This document shows positions 17,473 to 24,879 of a stretch of 64,000 nt of DNA, one piece after another; the first letter of the stretch is position 1, and each line of letters starts with the position of its first letter. The position numbers were made by a program, and so were the translations under genes. This stretch comes from DASQYE01 sp036389675 (GTDB lineage: Bacteria; Acidobacteriota; Blastocatellia; Pyrinomonadales; Pyrinomonadaceae), in NCBI GenBank assembly GCA_036389675.1, contig DASVWI010000040.1, positions 248,001 to 312,000 on the forward strand, read 5' to 3'. The notes under the pieces are model-generated. The model did no database searches and was not told where the DNA came from. It worked only from the letters and a program-made list of their open reading frames with translations.

Positions 17473-18342
17473 ATGCCACAACGAATTCGTAAGGCTGTAT
17501 TTCCGGCGGCGGGCCTCGGCACGCGCTTTCTACCGGCCACCAAAGCCTCTCCCAAAGAGATGCTCGCGCTCGTAGACAAGCCGCTCATTCAATACGTCGT
17601 CGAAGAGGCAGTGGCCTCCGGCATCGAATCCATCATCATCGTTACGGGTCGCGGCAAGAACGCCATCGAAGATCATTTCGATATCTCGTTCGAGCTTGAG
17701 CACCTTCTGGAAGAGCGCGGCAAGACGAAAGAGCTGGAACAGATGCGGGCCGTCGCTGAAATGGCGCGCATCAGCTACGTGCGGCAGCGCGAGGCGCTCG
17801 GCCTCGGCCACGCCATCTTACAGGCGCGAGACCTCGTAGGAGACGAGCCGTTCGCCGTCATGCTCAGCGATGATATCGTCGATGCAAAAGTGCCGGCGCT
17901 CCGGCAGATGCTCGATGTGTATGAGAAGTATGACGCTCCCATCCTCGGCACGATGCAGGTCGAAGGCGAAGCCATCTCGCGCTTTGGTGTGATTGATGCC
18001 GAAGAGGTGAGCGAAGGCGTCTACAGGATCAAAGACATGATCGAGAAGCCGCCGTTTAATGAAGCCCCCTCTGATCTTGCCATCATCGGGAGATACATCC
18101 TGACGCCGGACATCTTCGATGAGATCGAACAGACACGCCCGGGCGCGGGCGGCGAGATACAGATTACAGACGCGATGCGAGCGCTCCTGAAGAGGCGACC
18201 CTTCTACGCCGTTCGATTCAACGGGACACGGCATGACGCAGGCGACAAACTGGGCTTCCTGATCGCGACCGTCGAGTTCGCCCTGCAACGTCCAGACCTC
18301 GCGCCTGAGTTCGTCGAATACCTGCGCTCGCTAAAACTGTAA
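17473..18342 (+). CDS. galU: UTP-glucose-1-phosphate uridylyltransferase
   Basis: A 289-aa nucleotidyltransferase that makes UDP-glucose from UTP and glucose-1-phosphate, for cell-envelope polysaccharides. The N-terminal signature is FPAAGLGTRFLPATKASPKE, followed by LVDKPLIQYVVEEA, the middle MLSDDIV, and FIIEKP-type VYRIKDMIEKP. Length is typical of bacterial GalU. It is followed by a palindromic element and then fabG, 89 nt downstream on the same strand. Confidence 0.94.
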   Translation: MPQRIRKAVFPAAGLGTRFLPATKASPKEMLALVDKPLIQYVVEEAVASGIESIIIVTGRGKNAIEDHFDISFELEHLLEERGKTKELEQMRAVAEMARISYVRQREALGLGHAILQARDLVGDEPFAVMLSDDIVDAKVPALRQMLDVYEKYDAPILGTMQVEGEAISRFGVIDAEEVSEGVYRIKDMIEKPPFNEAPSDLAIIGRYILTPDIFDEIEQTRPGAGGEIQITDAMRALLKRRPFYAVRFNGTRHDAGDKLGFLIATVEFALQRPDLAPEFVEYLRSLKL

Positions 18343-18346
18343 CAGC

Positions 18347-18406
18347 AGATGTCGGATGTTGGATGACGGTAAGCAGCAGCCCCTAACATCTGACATCCGG
18401 CGTCCG
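18347..18406. repeat. palindromic element with heptamer arms (GGATGTC type)
   Basis: The left arm GATGTCGGATGTTGGATGAC is three 7-bp units. The right arm ACATCTGACATCCGGCGTCC is three inverse units. It lies between galU and fabG. Confidence 0.65.
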
Positions 18407-18431
18407 CTTTAAGAATGGAGGACGAAAGATT

Positions 18432-19193
18432 TTGAGCGATTCGGATAAGCAGTTCTCTAATCGCGCGGCCATCGTGACGGGCGCGACGCGGGGCATCGGT
18501 CGCGCCATCGCGCTTGAGCTGGCGCGGCGCGGCGCGCATGTCGCTTTCAATTACGCCAAGAGCGCCGAAGCAGCCGAAAGCCTCAAGGCCGAGATCGAAA
18601 GCCTGGGCGTACGGGTGCTCTCGACGCAGTGCGATGTGGCCCAAACGGATGCCGCAGCCGAGATGGTCAAACAGACCAAAGAGGCTTTTGGCCGCATTGA
18701 TTTTCTGGTCAACAACGCTGGCATCACGCGCGATAACCTGATCCTGCGAATGAAGGAAGATGACTGGGACGCGGTCGTCGATACGAATCTTAAAGGGCCG
18801 TGGAACTTCGCACGCGCGGCCCTGCGCGTCATGCTCAGACAGGAAGGCGGCGGCTCGGTCCTGAACATCTCTTCAATCAGCGGCACGGTGGGAATGGCCG
18901 GACAATCGAACTACTCTGCGTCGAAGGCTGGCCTGATCGGTCTCACCAAGGCGCTCGCCAAAGAAGTGGCGAGCCGCAAAGTAACGGTCAATGCGCTCGC
19001 GCTCGGATTGGTCAGTACGGATATGGCCGGAGCGCTCGACGAGGGCTACCAGACCAAGCTGCTCGAACAGATTCCGCTCGGTCGTTTCGCCGAGGCCGAT
19101 GAAATCGCACGCATCGCCTGCTTCCTGCTCTCCGACGACGCTCGCTATATCACAGGGCAGGTCATACAGGTTGACGGCGGGCTGGCGATGTAA
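18432..19193 (+). CDS. fabG: 3-oxoacyl-[acyl-carrier-protein] reductase (SDR family)
   Basis: A 253-aa short-chain dehydrogenase, the NADPH-dependent beta-ketoacyl-ACP reductase of fatty-acid synthesis. The cofactor loop is TGATRGIGRAIA, followed by NNAGITRDNL, the catalytic Ser in SISGTVGM, and YSASKAGLIGLTKALAKE with the catalytic Tyr-Lys. The C-terminus (YITGQVIQVDGGLAM) is classic for FabG. The start is a TTG at 18432, supported by GGAGG 10 nt upstream. It is not in a fab cluster, so a related SDR role cannot be excluded. Confidence 0.88.
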   Translation: MSDSDKQFSNRAAIVTGATRGIGRAIALELARRGAHVAFNYAKSAEAAESLKAEIESLGVRVLSTQCDVAQTDAAAEMVKQTKEAFGRIDFLVNNAGITRDNLILRMKEDDWDAVVDTNLKGPWNFARAALRVMLRQEGGGSVLNISSISGTVGMAGQSNYSASKAGLIGLTKALAKEVASRKVTVNALALGLVSTDMAGALDEGYQTKLLEQIPLGRFAEADEIARIACFLLSDDARYITGQVIQVDGGLAM

Positions 19194-19241
19194 GGCCACG
19201 GGCGGAGAGAACTGAAACGGACAAATAAAATTGAGGCTAAA

Positions 19242-19537
19242 AAGAGGGGTGCCCCGTCAATCTTTTGGACTGACGGGGCAAAACTTTTTGGGCAGGCTCG
19301 GAGTTCAGGGTGGCGTTGGCAATGAACTGAGAATCGTCACTTATGGCCGATTCTGTAATTTATAGGCGGCGCGTGTGTAGGGGCGGGATAATTTCCCCGT
19401 GACTTAAAAAACAATAACGCGCCAGCATTGAAACCCTACGCACCTTTCAACAGGGCTTCTGCCAGAACGCTAACAGCCACGTTTTCAACCATCTATCCAC
19501 CGAAGCATGCCAGTTTGGGGGTGTCGCTGCTCGGTAT
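19242..19537 (-). ncRNA. candidate structured small RNA, about 290 nt
   Basis: This gene-free stretch has a near-ideal minus-strand promoter (19545-19572) and a terminator at 19250-19280. Between them nested stems can be drawn. Outer pairing is GTGGCTGTTAGC (19469-19480) with GCCAACGCCAC (19310-19320). Inside are TTCT-GGC-AGAA and TTGAAA/TTTCAA hairpins. GGCGCG pairs with CGCGCC (19418-19423 with 19368-19373) and encloses a CGGG/CCCG hairpin. AGAATCG/CGATTCT lies at 19330-19354. The hallmark motifs of tmRNA, RNase P RNA and SRP RNA are not visible, and 6S RNA cannot be excluded. An 18-codon ORF (MVENVAVSVLAEALLKGA) lies inside, with a GGTGG five bases upstream, and could be a leader peptide. 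Confidence 0.6.
19250..19280. terminator. bidirectional rho-independent terminator
   Basis: TGCCCCGTCA and TGACGGGGCA form a 10-bp perfect stem. On the minus strand it is followed by CCCCTCTTTTT, ending the candidate small RNA. On the plus strand it is followed by AAACTTTTTG and can also end fabG transcription. Confidence 0.8.
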
Positions 19538-19544
19538 GTGAGGA

Positions 19545-19572
19545 ATTATACCGAAGTTTTGTGAGGTGTCAA
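19545..19572 (-). promoter_or_regulatory. near-consensus sigma-70 promoter
   Basis: On the minus strand TTGACA and TATAAT, both exact consensus, are separated by 16 bp. No protein gene follows. The downstream sequence is the candidate small RNA. Confidence 0.8.
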
Positions 19573-19685
19573 GCACAAAGTTTACTGAATCTCAATATAT
19601 TTGTGACAAAGTCGGCAGCCCAGATTAGCACGAGGCCGGCATGATTTAAGGTAAGTTGTTGGAAATGCAGGCGTAAGGGCCTGAA

Positions 19686-20642
19686 TCACTCTGTTTGCCG
19701 TTCGAGTTGATTGGCGGGCGCGCTCGCATAAAAATTTACTTCTCCCGCCGGTCGCGTGTTCCAACGCCTGTGAATCCAGAGCCATTGTTGAGGGAAACGG
19801 CGCACATAGCTTTCAATGATTGATGTAAACAGGGCGGTGAGGCGTCTGACATCCTCCGCTTCATCGCCGCTTCGCTCTATCTCAAGCGGAGGGTCAACAC
19901 GCAGGATGAAGCGCTGCCGTTTCTCGTCCCAGGGAATAAAGACTGGTAGCACGGCTGCTCCCGTACGCAGGGCAAGCGTGGCGAGTCCTGAAGTGGTCGA
20001 GGCCGGGATGCCGAAGAAGTCCACAAAGATTGCTTCATGCGGATGGGTGTTGAGGTCTACGAGAATGCCTACCGTGCCGCCTGCGCGTAGGGTTCTGAGC
20101 ATGGGACGGGCGGCGCTGCGCTTATCAATCGAGCGGTTGCCGAAGCGCGTGCGCGTCTTCTCAACTATCTGTTCGACTTTAGGGTTATCAATGCGACGGG
20201 CGAGGAAGCTCATCGGATAGCCGAAGGCCGAGAGGGCGAAGCTTGAAAGCTCCCAAGCGCCGAGGTGTCCAGTAAACAGGATGACACCGCGACCTGCGGC
20301 GCGCGCCGCCTCTAGATTTTCCAATCCCTCGCATTCGATACGGTCACGCAGGGTTTCAGGCGTGGCACGCTCTAAATGGCTGAACTCGCCGAGCAGGCGG
20401 CCCAGATTCTGAAAGCAGCCGCGAAGAATGCTTGCGCGCTCACGCTCGCTCAGGTCGTGGAGAGCGAGTTCGAGATTGCGCTCGCCCGTGCGCCGCAGCC
20501 TGCCGCCGAAGGTGTAAGCGATGCGCCCGATGCCGCGACCGAGAGCGATAGCCATGGGGCGCGGCAACAGCCCGAGCCCGGTGAGAATGGAGCGCGCCGC
20601 CATATACTCAAGCGCGGTTTGTACTTTTCCGTGTTTGCCCAT
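19686..20642 (-). CDS. lysophospholipid/lipid A acyltransferase (LpxL/HtrB family)
   Basis: A 318-aa membrane-associated acyltransferase. The H(X)4E catalytic motif is in TGHLGAWELSSFAL, about residue 125. It is followed by FLARRIDNPKVEQIV, then VGILVDLNTHPHEAIFVDFFG and PAST. These are hallmarks of the late lipid A acyltransferases, which transfer an acyl chain from acyl-ACP. The absence of other lpx genes nearby leaves open whether the substrate is lipid A or another lipid. An N-terminal hydrophobic segment (SILTGLGLLPRPMAIALGRG) would hold it to the inner membrane. Confidence 0.88.
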   Translation of the reverse strand: MGKHGKVQTALEYMAARSILTGLGLLPRPMAIALGRGIGRIAYTFGGRLRRTGERNLELALHDLSERERASILRGCFQNLGRLLGEFSHLERATPETLRDRIECEGLENLEAARAAGRGVILFTGHLGAWELSSFALSAFGYPMSFLARRIDNPKVEQIVEKTRTRFGNRSIDKRSAARPMLRTLRAGGTVGILVDLNTHPHEAIFVDFFGIPASTTSGLATLALRTGAAVLPVFIPWDEKRQRFILRVDPPLEIERSGDEAEDVRRLTALFTSIIESYVRRFPQQWLWIHRRWNTRPAGEVNFYASAPANQLERQTE

Positions 20643-20703
20643 CTATCGGAAACTATATCAAGCGTTAGTGTAATGCGCGGAGGATAAAGTCGCAAATAAA
20701 GAT

Positions 20704-20770
20704 AGGTGTCGGATGCGGCGGGTCTGTAAAGGGTAGTCGTCGGCATCCGGCATCCGACCACCGGCATCTG
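20704..20770. repeat. palindromic element with heptamer arms (CGGCATC type)
   Basis: The left arm is GGTGTCGGATGCGG. The right arm CGGCATCCGGCATCCGACCA is made of 7-bp CGGCATC units, with one more unit after. It lies in the divergent region between the acyltransferase and the next plus-strand genes. Confidence 0.6.
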
Positions 20771-20867
20771 TTTTTATGTTAATCTCCCGCGCTGAATCCA
20801 GCCGCGCGCGGCACGAGGACGAAGGGCGGAGGCGGAACTTTCAATTTAATAGTAGGAGGAAGCTACT

Positions 20868-21056
20868 ATGAATGGGCTATCATTGCTTTTGATCCTGGCC
20901 GTGTTGCTGATGATCGGTTGGATGATTGACGTACTGGTGCAGTTGAGAAATCTTAATACGACGCTGCGGAAGCAATTGGAGACTGAGGAACGTCGCCACG
21001 AAGAGTTGCTGAACGTCGCTGTCATTGATCGCTCAACGCGGAGAGAACACATATGA
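20868..21056 (+). CDS. 62-aa membrane-anchored coiled-coil protein
   Basis: A small protein with one N-terminal hydrophobic helix (LSLLLILAVLLMIGWMIDVL) followed by a short charged amphipathic stretch (LRKQLETEERRHEELL) that could form a coiled coil. A strong AGGAGG lies 8 nt before the ATG. The stop overlaps the start of the next gene in an ATGA, so the two are translationally coupled and probably act together. No family is recognised. Confidence 0.7.
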   Translation: MNGLSLLLILAVLLMIGWMIDVLVQLRNLNTTLRKQLETEERRHEELLNVAVIDRSTRREHI

Positions 21057-21403
21057 GAGAATGGACATTCTATACGATCTTCTTCCTGCTGCTTCTCTTC
21101 ATCTGGCCGAGGCTCTGGCGGCGCTCGGGTCATGCGTCCGGGGAAAATAATCAATCGGTAACGATGGGGCTGGTGGGCTGGCTGATACATGCTCCTTCGG
21201 TGATGTTCGCCGCCTCTCTCGCCAAAGCGCTCTCTCTGAGGTGGTTCTATACGGATGCCGTGGGAAATGGACTGATCATGTCCTTTCTACTGGTCGCGCT
21301 CGCCTTCGTCTCGATCTGGAGAGCGGCGAACCGTTCCGGCTATGAGAAGGGTCTCGAAGAGGGATACAAGAATGCCGTGGTTGACCAGCCACCTTATCCG
21401 TAA
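21053..21403 (+). CDS. 116-aa membrane protein of unknown function
   Basis: Three hydrophobic helices (FYTIFFLLLLFIWP, GWLIHAPSVMFAAS, GLIMSFLLVALAFVSIW) are followed by a hydrophilic tail ending YKNAVVDQPPYP. It overlaps the preceding small coiled-coil gene by 4 nt and is 29 nt before the DUF2227-like gene, so three plus-strand genes form a likely operon of small membrane proteins. The function is not known. Confidence 0.7.
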   Translation: MREWTFYTIFFLLLLFIWPRLWRRSGHASGENNQSVTMGLVGWLIHAPSVMFAASLAKALSLRWFYTDAVGNGLIMSFLLVALAFVSIWRAANRSGYEKGLEEGYKNAVVDQPPYP

Positions 21404-21432
21404 TTTTCGTAGAGCGAAGGGACAGCCTAAGG

Positions 21433-21960
21433 ATGCCTTCAGGAAGAACGCATGATGCCATCACTGTGATTCTCGCCGCGCCGACTTTCGTAGGGGCATG
21501 GGGATTGACGGGAAGCCTTGCGCTGGCGACGGTGGGGACGCTCGCGATGCTGTTCGGCGGCTTTATGTTCGGCCCTGACCTTGATATTCAATCTCGTCAG
21601 TACACGCGATGGGGGCTCTTTCGCTTTCTCTGGCTGCCCTATCGCATGATGTTCAAGCATCGCTCGCGCTGGTCGCACGGCATTATCTTCGGCACGCTGA
21701 TTCGCGTCATCTATTTCGCCGCCGTGCTGGCGCTCCTAACACTGGCTGCGGTTTACCTGCGGGCGGCGCTCGTCGGCGGCGCGCGGCCCTCCTTAGAGCG
21801 CTTCGCACAGGCATGGTGGACGATAGAGGCGAGCGCCACTGGCAGCCTTGGCCGCCACGCCGCGTGGGCCGTACTGGCAGGACTGTGGTGGGGCGCGGCG
21901 AGCCACACGCTCACCGACGTGGCATGGTCGGTCATGCGCAAAGGCTCGGAAATATTTTAA
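21433..21960 (+). CDS. putative metal-binding membrane protein (DUF2227-like)
   Basis: A 175-aa protein. The N-terminal PSGRTHDAITVILAAP, the GPDLDIQSRQY segment, HRSRWSHGIIFGT and the C-terminal ASHTLTDVAWSV supply His and Asp residues. They are laid out as in the DUF2227 family, which resembles membrane metal-dependent phosphohydrolase/hydrolase proteins of the YdjM kind. Several hydrophobic segments intervene. The family has no established substrate. It is the last gene of a three-gene run. Confidence 0.75.
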   Translation: MPSGRTHDAITVILAAPTFVGAWGLTGSLALATVGTLAMLFGGFMFGPDLDIQSRQYTRWGLFRFLWLPYRMMFKHRSRWSHGIIFGTLIRVIYFAAVLALLTLAAVYLRAALVGGARPSLERFAQAWWTIEASATGSLGRHAAWAVLAGLWWGAASHTLTDVAWSVMRKGSEIF

Positions 21961-21964
21961 GAGC

Positions 21965-22031
21965 AGTGACAGGTGGCAAGTGTCGAGCCGGGAGCAAAGC
22001 TTTCAACTCGTTACTTGCCACTCGTCACCGC
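21965..22031. repeat. palindromic element related to the GACGAGT type
   Basis: CAGTGACAGGTGGCAAGTGTCGAG is an inverse of CTCGTTACTTGCCACTCGTCAC, with small differences. The loop core GAGCCGGGA..AAGCTTT matches the element at 12611-12677. It lies between convergent genes. Confidence 0.65.
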
Positions 22032-22035
22032 TTTC

Positions 22036-22308
22036 TCAAGTTCGTCTGCCGGCGATCAGGCGGTAGAGGGCGAGGAGGATGATCGCGCCGACGACGGCGA
22101 AGGCAAGGCGGATGAGAAAGCCTCTGTCACCGAAGCTTCCCGTTTCGCCCGCCATGCCGAGCATACCGGCGAGGAATCCGCCGACGATTGCGCCCGCGAT
22201 TCCCAGCAGGATGGTAATGATGAAGCCTCCGGGGTCGTCGCCCGGCATCAGTACCTTAGCGATCACTCCGGCAATCAATCCGAAAATAATCCACGCGAGT
22301 ATTTGCAT
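22036..22308 (-). CDS. GlsB/YeaQ/YmgE family stress-response membrane protein
   Basis: A 90-aa transglycosylase-associated-type protein. MQILAWIIFGLIAGVIAKVL is the first of three hydrophobic helices. The glycine-rich GDDPGGFIITILLGIAGA segment and the conserved GFLAGM follow. The ATG at 22308 has GAGGG 7 nt upstream, and the longer open frame up to 22455 is not needed. Members are induced by stress and starvation and sit in the inner membrane. The molecular job is not established. Confidence 0.88.
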   Translation of the reverse strand: MQILAWIIFGLIAGVIAKVLMPGDDPGGFIITILLGIAGAIVGGFLAGMLGMAGETGSFGDRGFLIRLAFAVVGAIILLALYRLIAGRRT

Positions 22309-22519
22309 CTTTAGCCCTCTTTCAGAGTAGGAGCGCGCCCCCGTTGTTCCTGAAGCGCGGCGGTTGCAGTAAGCCGCGGGCGACCTCCTGCTCGTTGGAA
22401 GGCGCGCGCAGAAGCGTCTGCCCGGCAGCGAATGGGGAGTTCGATTGACGGACAAAGGGGACGGGGCGGGGAACAGACGGGCGAATTCTATTGAGGGGCT
22501 GACGGGTTGTCAAACTAAT

Positions 22520-23731
22520 TTAGTGACCCGTGCGTGTCTGGACGAGACGGTATGCCTGCCGGCGGACGGCTTCCGAGACGTTGCGGTTCTGCGAGATGCT
22601 CTGCAGGTCGCGGTTGTGTATGCGCGGCAGGATGGTGACGGCGGTGGCAATCGGCGTGCGCGGATTGCGCGCGAGGTTGAGGATGATCGGGTAGCTGCGC
22701 GCCCACGCGCGGTTCATGGCGATCATACGCAGCACTTCGTCGGCGACAGTCCTCATGGCGGCGATGTTTTCGATCTCATGGTCTGTGATGCGCGGGTTGT
22801 GGATGACGGCTGTGGCGACGACCTTGTTGGAGTCGCGTATGAGGATGGCGCGCGCTTCGCGGTCGCCTTTCATGCCGAGCTTGATGCGATCCTTGACCGT
22901 CATCATCATGACGCGGCGGATAAGGGAGATGCGCTCGGGCGAGACCTCGTCGCCTTCAAGGCGGGCGTCGGCGATAACGCGCTCGGCGTTGGCGGTGCGC
23001 TGCTCGAAGCTCTCCTCGATGAGCTGCTCGATGCGCTCCATGGCGAGCCAGGAATCGTCTATGTCGTCGTCGGAGACTTCGATGTGCTTGGCGATGAGCC
23101 ATGCGTCGTCAGCCGTAAAGGGGTCGCCCGTGTTGACGGACTCGGCGCTCTCGAAAAACTCGGCGGCGGCTGTCTGGCCGCGCGCGCGCAACTCTCCGGC
23201 GATCTGCTGCGCGCCGCGCTCCTTCTCGAAGAACTCGCGGCGGGTCTCGCGCGCGCGCCGCTCGGCCTCGGGCGTGCTCGCAGGATTGTTGATGAGAGCC
23301 TCGATGATGGCCGGGGCGCGTATCAATCGCTGTTGATTGATGGCGATCAGCTCAAGGAGAGAGCCGTCGGTGGATGTGCCCGCAAGGGCCGCGATGGCTT
23401 CGTCCGGCGTGCTGTGGTTGAGGGTTACGGCCTCCTGAATCTCGCGCCCGACGCCTGCGGTCATCGCCAGATAACCGAGAACGGCGGGAGCGGTCTCGCT
23501 GGTTTTGGCAATCTCCAGCAGCTCGCCTGCGTCCTGTGATTCGAGCGTGGAGTTGGCGGCGCTGGCGATCTCCGCATTGTCGCTTGAGCGCAGGGCCACG
23601 AGCGCCTCAAGCAAATCGGCCTGCGGGAGCGGAAGCAGCCCGCGCGCGGCCATCATGCGCGCCTGCGGCGGGGCCTTGCCGCTGACTATTGCTTTGACCA
23701 GCGGGTTTGAAGATGTGACTTCGGCGCTCAT
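22520..23731 (-). CDS. repeat-helical protein (LRV/HEAT-like), function unknown
   Basis: A 403-aa soluble protein, all-helical by composition. Recurring motifs such as NHSTPDEAIAALAG, HNPRITDHEIENIAAM and ARNPRTPIATAVTILPRI resemble the leucine-rich-repeat variant or HEAT scaffolds, in which two helices per unit pack in a superhelix. No enzymatic motif is seen. A glutamate-rich middle region (EKERGAQQIAGELRARG) separates the two repeat sets. It lies between the GlsB-type gene and the TPR-TonB gene and is likely a protein-protein scaffold. The 266-aa frame at 34195-34824 is another Ala/Leu-rich helical protein but has no clear homology to it. Confidence 0.65.
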   Translation of the reverse strand: MSAEVTSSNPLVKAIVSGKAPPQARMMAARGLLPLPQADLLEALVALRSSDNAEIASAANSTLESQDAGELLEIAKTSETAPAVLGYLAMTAGVGREIQEAVTLNHSTPDEAIAALAGTSTDGSLLELIAINQQRLIRAPAIIEALINNPASTPEAERRARETRREFFEKERGAQQIAGELRARGQTAAAEFFESAESVNTGDPFTADDAWLIAKHIEVSDDDIDDSWLAMERIEQLIEESFEQRTANAERVIADARLEGDEVSPERISLIRRVMMMTVKDRIKLGMKGDREARAILIRDSNKVVATAVIHNPRITDHEIENIAAMRTVADEVLRMIAMNRAWARSYPIILNLARNPRTPIATAVTILPRIHNRDLQSISQNRNVSEAVRRQAYRLVQTRTGH

Positions 23732-23805
23732 CGTGATCGAAACAGTTTCCCCGTCGCTTCTCTTTCCAGTGCGTGTCGCAGGACAGTCTTGCGTCCCGAC
23801 GCGCC

Positions 23806-24843
23806 TCAGTAGAGATTGAAGTTATACTCGATTTGAATGTATTGCGATACGGGCCGCCCATCGATGGTGGCCGGCGAGAAACGCATACGCTGCGCCGCCT
23901 GTACTGCTCGCGTCGTCAGGCCGAAGGGCAGCCAACGGTTGATAAATAAGTTCTTGACTGTGCCGTCGGATGAAAAGACGGCGCGCAGAACGACCGTCCC
24001 TGAGACACCGGCTAAGCGCGCTTCCTCCGTATACTGTGGCTCAGGCTTACTAAGGAGCCGCGCTTTGACCGTCACCTGACTGGGCCTTAAGACGGGGGCC
24101 TCCTGCGTGGACGGTTGATTCTCTTTCACTCTGGCGGCGCTGCGGCGCAGATGTTCCAGTTGGATTTGCCACGCCTCGGCATCCACATTATTAGGGCTCA
24201 TCAGGAGAAGCGTGAAAAAACTATCCGCCGCTTTCTCATACTGCTTTAACCCGTAATGGGCCATCCCCTTCGTGAGGAGAGCCAGGAGCAGGTCGGGCTT
24301 GATCTTCAGAGCCTTTTCGGCTTCCTCCAAAGCTTTCTCGGGCGCGTCCTGTCTGAGGCTCGCTTCGGCGATGGTGTAATGAGCTTCGGCGCTGCGGTCG
24401 CCCGCCATCATCGCCCGCTCGGCCATCTGTAAGGCCCTCGCGGGCTCGTTGGCAAGAATCAGCGTGTAAGCCAGCTTGGCGAGAGCGTCGGCGAAATTCG
24501 GGCGAAGGTCAACGACGTGCTCGAAGGCCAAGCGCGCGCTCCCTTCCGCGCCTATTCCTTTGAAGGAGAGGCCAAGGTAATACCAGGCATCCGCATCAGC
24601 AGGGCGATTCTTGACGACTTTCTGCAAAACCTCGATGGCTTTTTTCGCATCGCCCTGCTGGTAAAGCTTGATGCCGCGTGCCGTGTCTTCCTCAATGGGT
24701 GCGGGTGTTTGCTGCGTCGGCTGCTGCTGCTGCTGCGGTGGCTGTGCGCGGGCGGCGGTTGCAGGGATGCCGATCAGAAGAGAGAGGCCCAGCAGCTTGA
24801 TGGCAGAAGCGCGCGCTCCTGCCATCGTGACGAGTATCGGCAT
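23806..24843 (-). CDS. secreted TPR protein with C-terminal TonB domain
   Basis: A 345-aa protein. A signal peptide (ASAIKLLGLSLLIGIPATAARA) is followed by a Gln/Pro-rich linker, then about four TPRs (ALKLYQQGDAKKAIEVLQ, DADAWYYLGLSFKG and so on). The C-terminal 90 residues are a TonB domain (SKPEPQYTEEARLAGVSGTVVLRAVFSSDGTV). There is no long proline-rich inner-membrane anchor of the kind in true TonB, so it probably acts in the periplasm or outer membrane rather than as an energy transducer. It is 36 nt downstream of the secA stop on the same strand. Confidence 0.82.
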   Translation of the reverse strand: MPILVTMAGARASAIKLLGLSLLIGIPATAARAQPPQQQQQPTQQTPAPIEEDTARGIKLYQQGDAKKAIEVLQKVVKNRPADADAWYYLGLSFKGIGAEGSARLAFEHVVDLRPNFADALAKLAYTLILANEPARALQMAERAMMAGDRSAEAHYTIAEASLRQDAPEKALEEAEKALKIKPDLLLALLTKGMAHYGLKQYEKAADSFFTLLLMSPNNVDAEAWQIQLEHLRRSAARVKENQPSTQEAPVLRPSQVTVKARLLSKPEPQYTEEARLAGVSGTVVLRAVFSSDGTVKNLFINRWLPFGLTTRAVQAAQRMRFSPATIDGRPVSQYIQIEYNFNLY

Positions 24844-24879
24844 GGTTCAGCTCTCCTTTAAGTGCGCGGCAGAAAGATT

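Noticed and set aside
19242..19537. tmRNA, RNase P RNA or SRP RNA
   Set aside because: No GGAAGG-type SRP loop, no GAGGAAAGUCC of RNase P, and no tRNA-like 3' end with T arm; so I kept a neutral name.
22445..23539. 364-aa plus-strand open frame
   Set aside because: Antisense to the helical-repeat gene; the minus-strand frame has repeat motifs and a proper start.
23806..24843. TonB energy transducer of an ExbBD system
   Set aside because: The C-terminal TonB domain lacks the usual inner-membrane anchor and no exbB/exbD genes are near.
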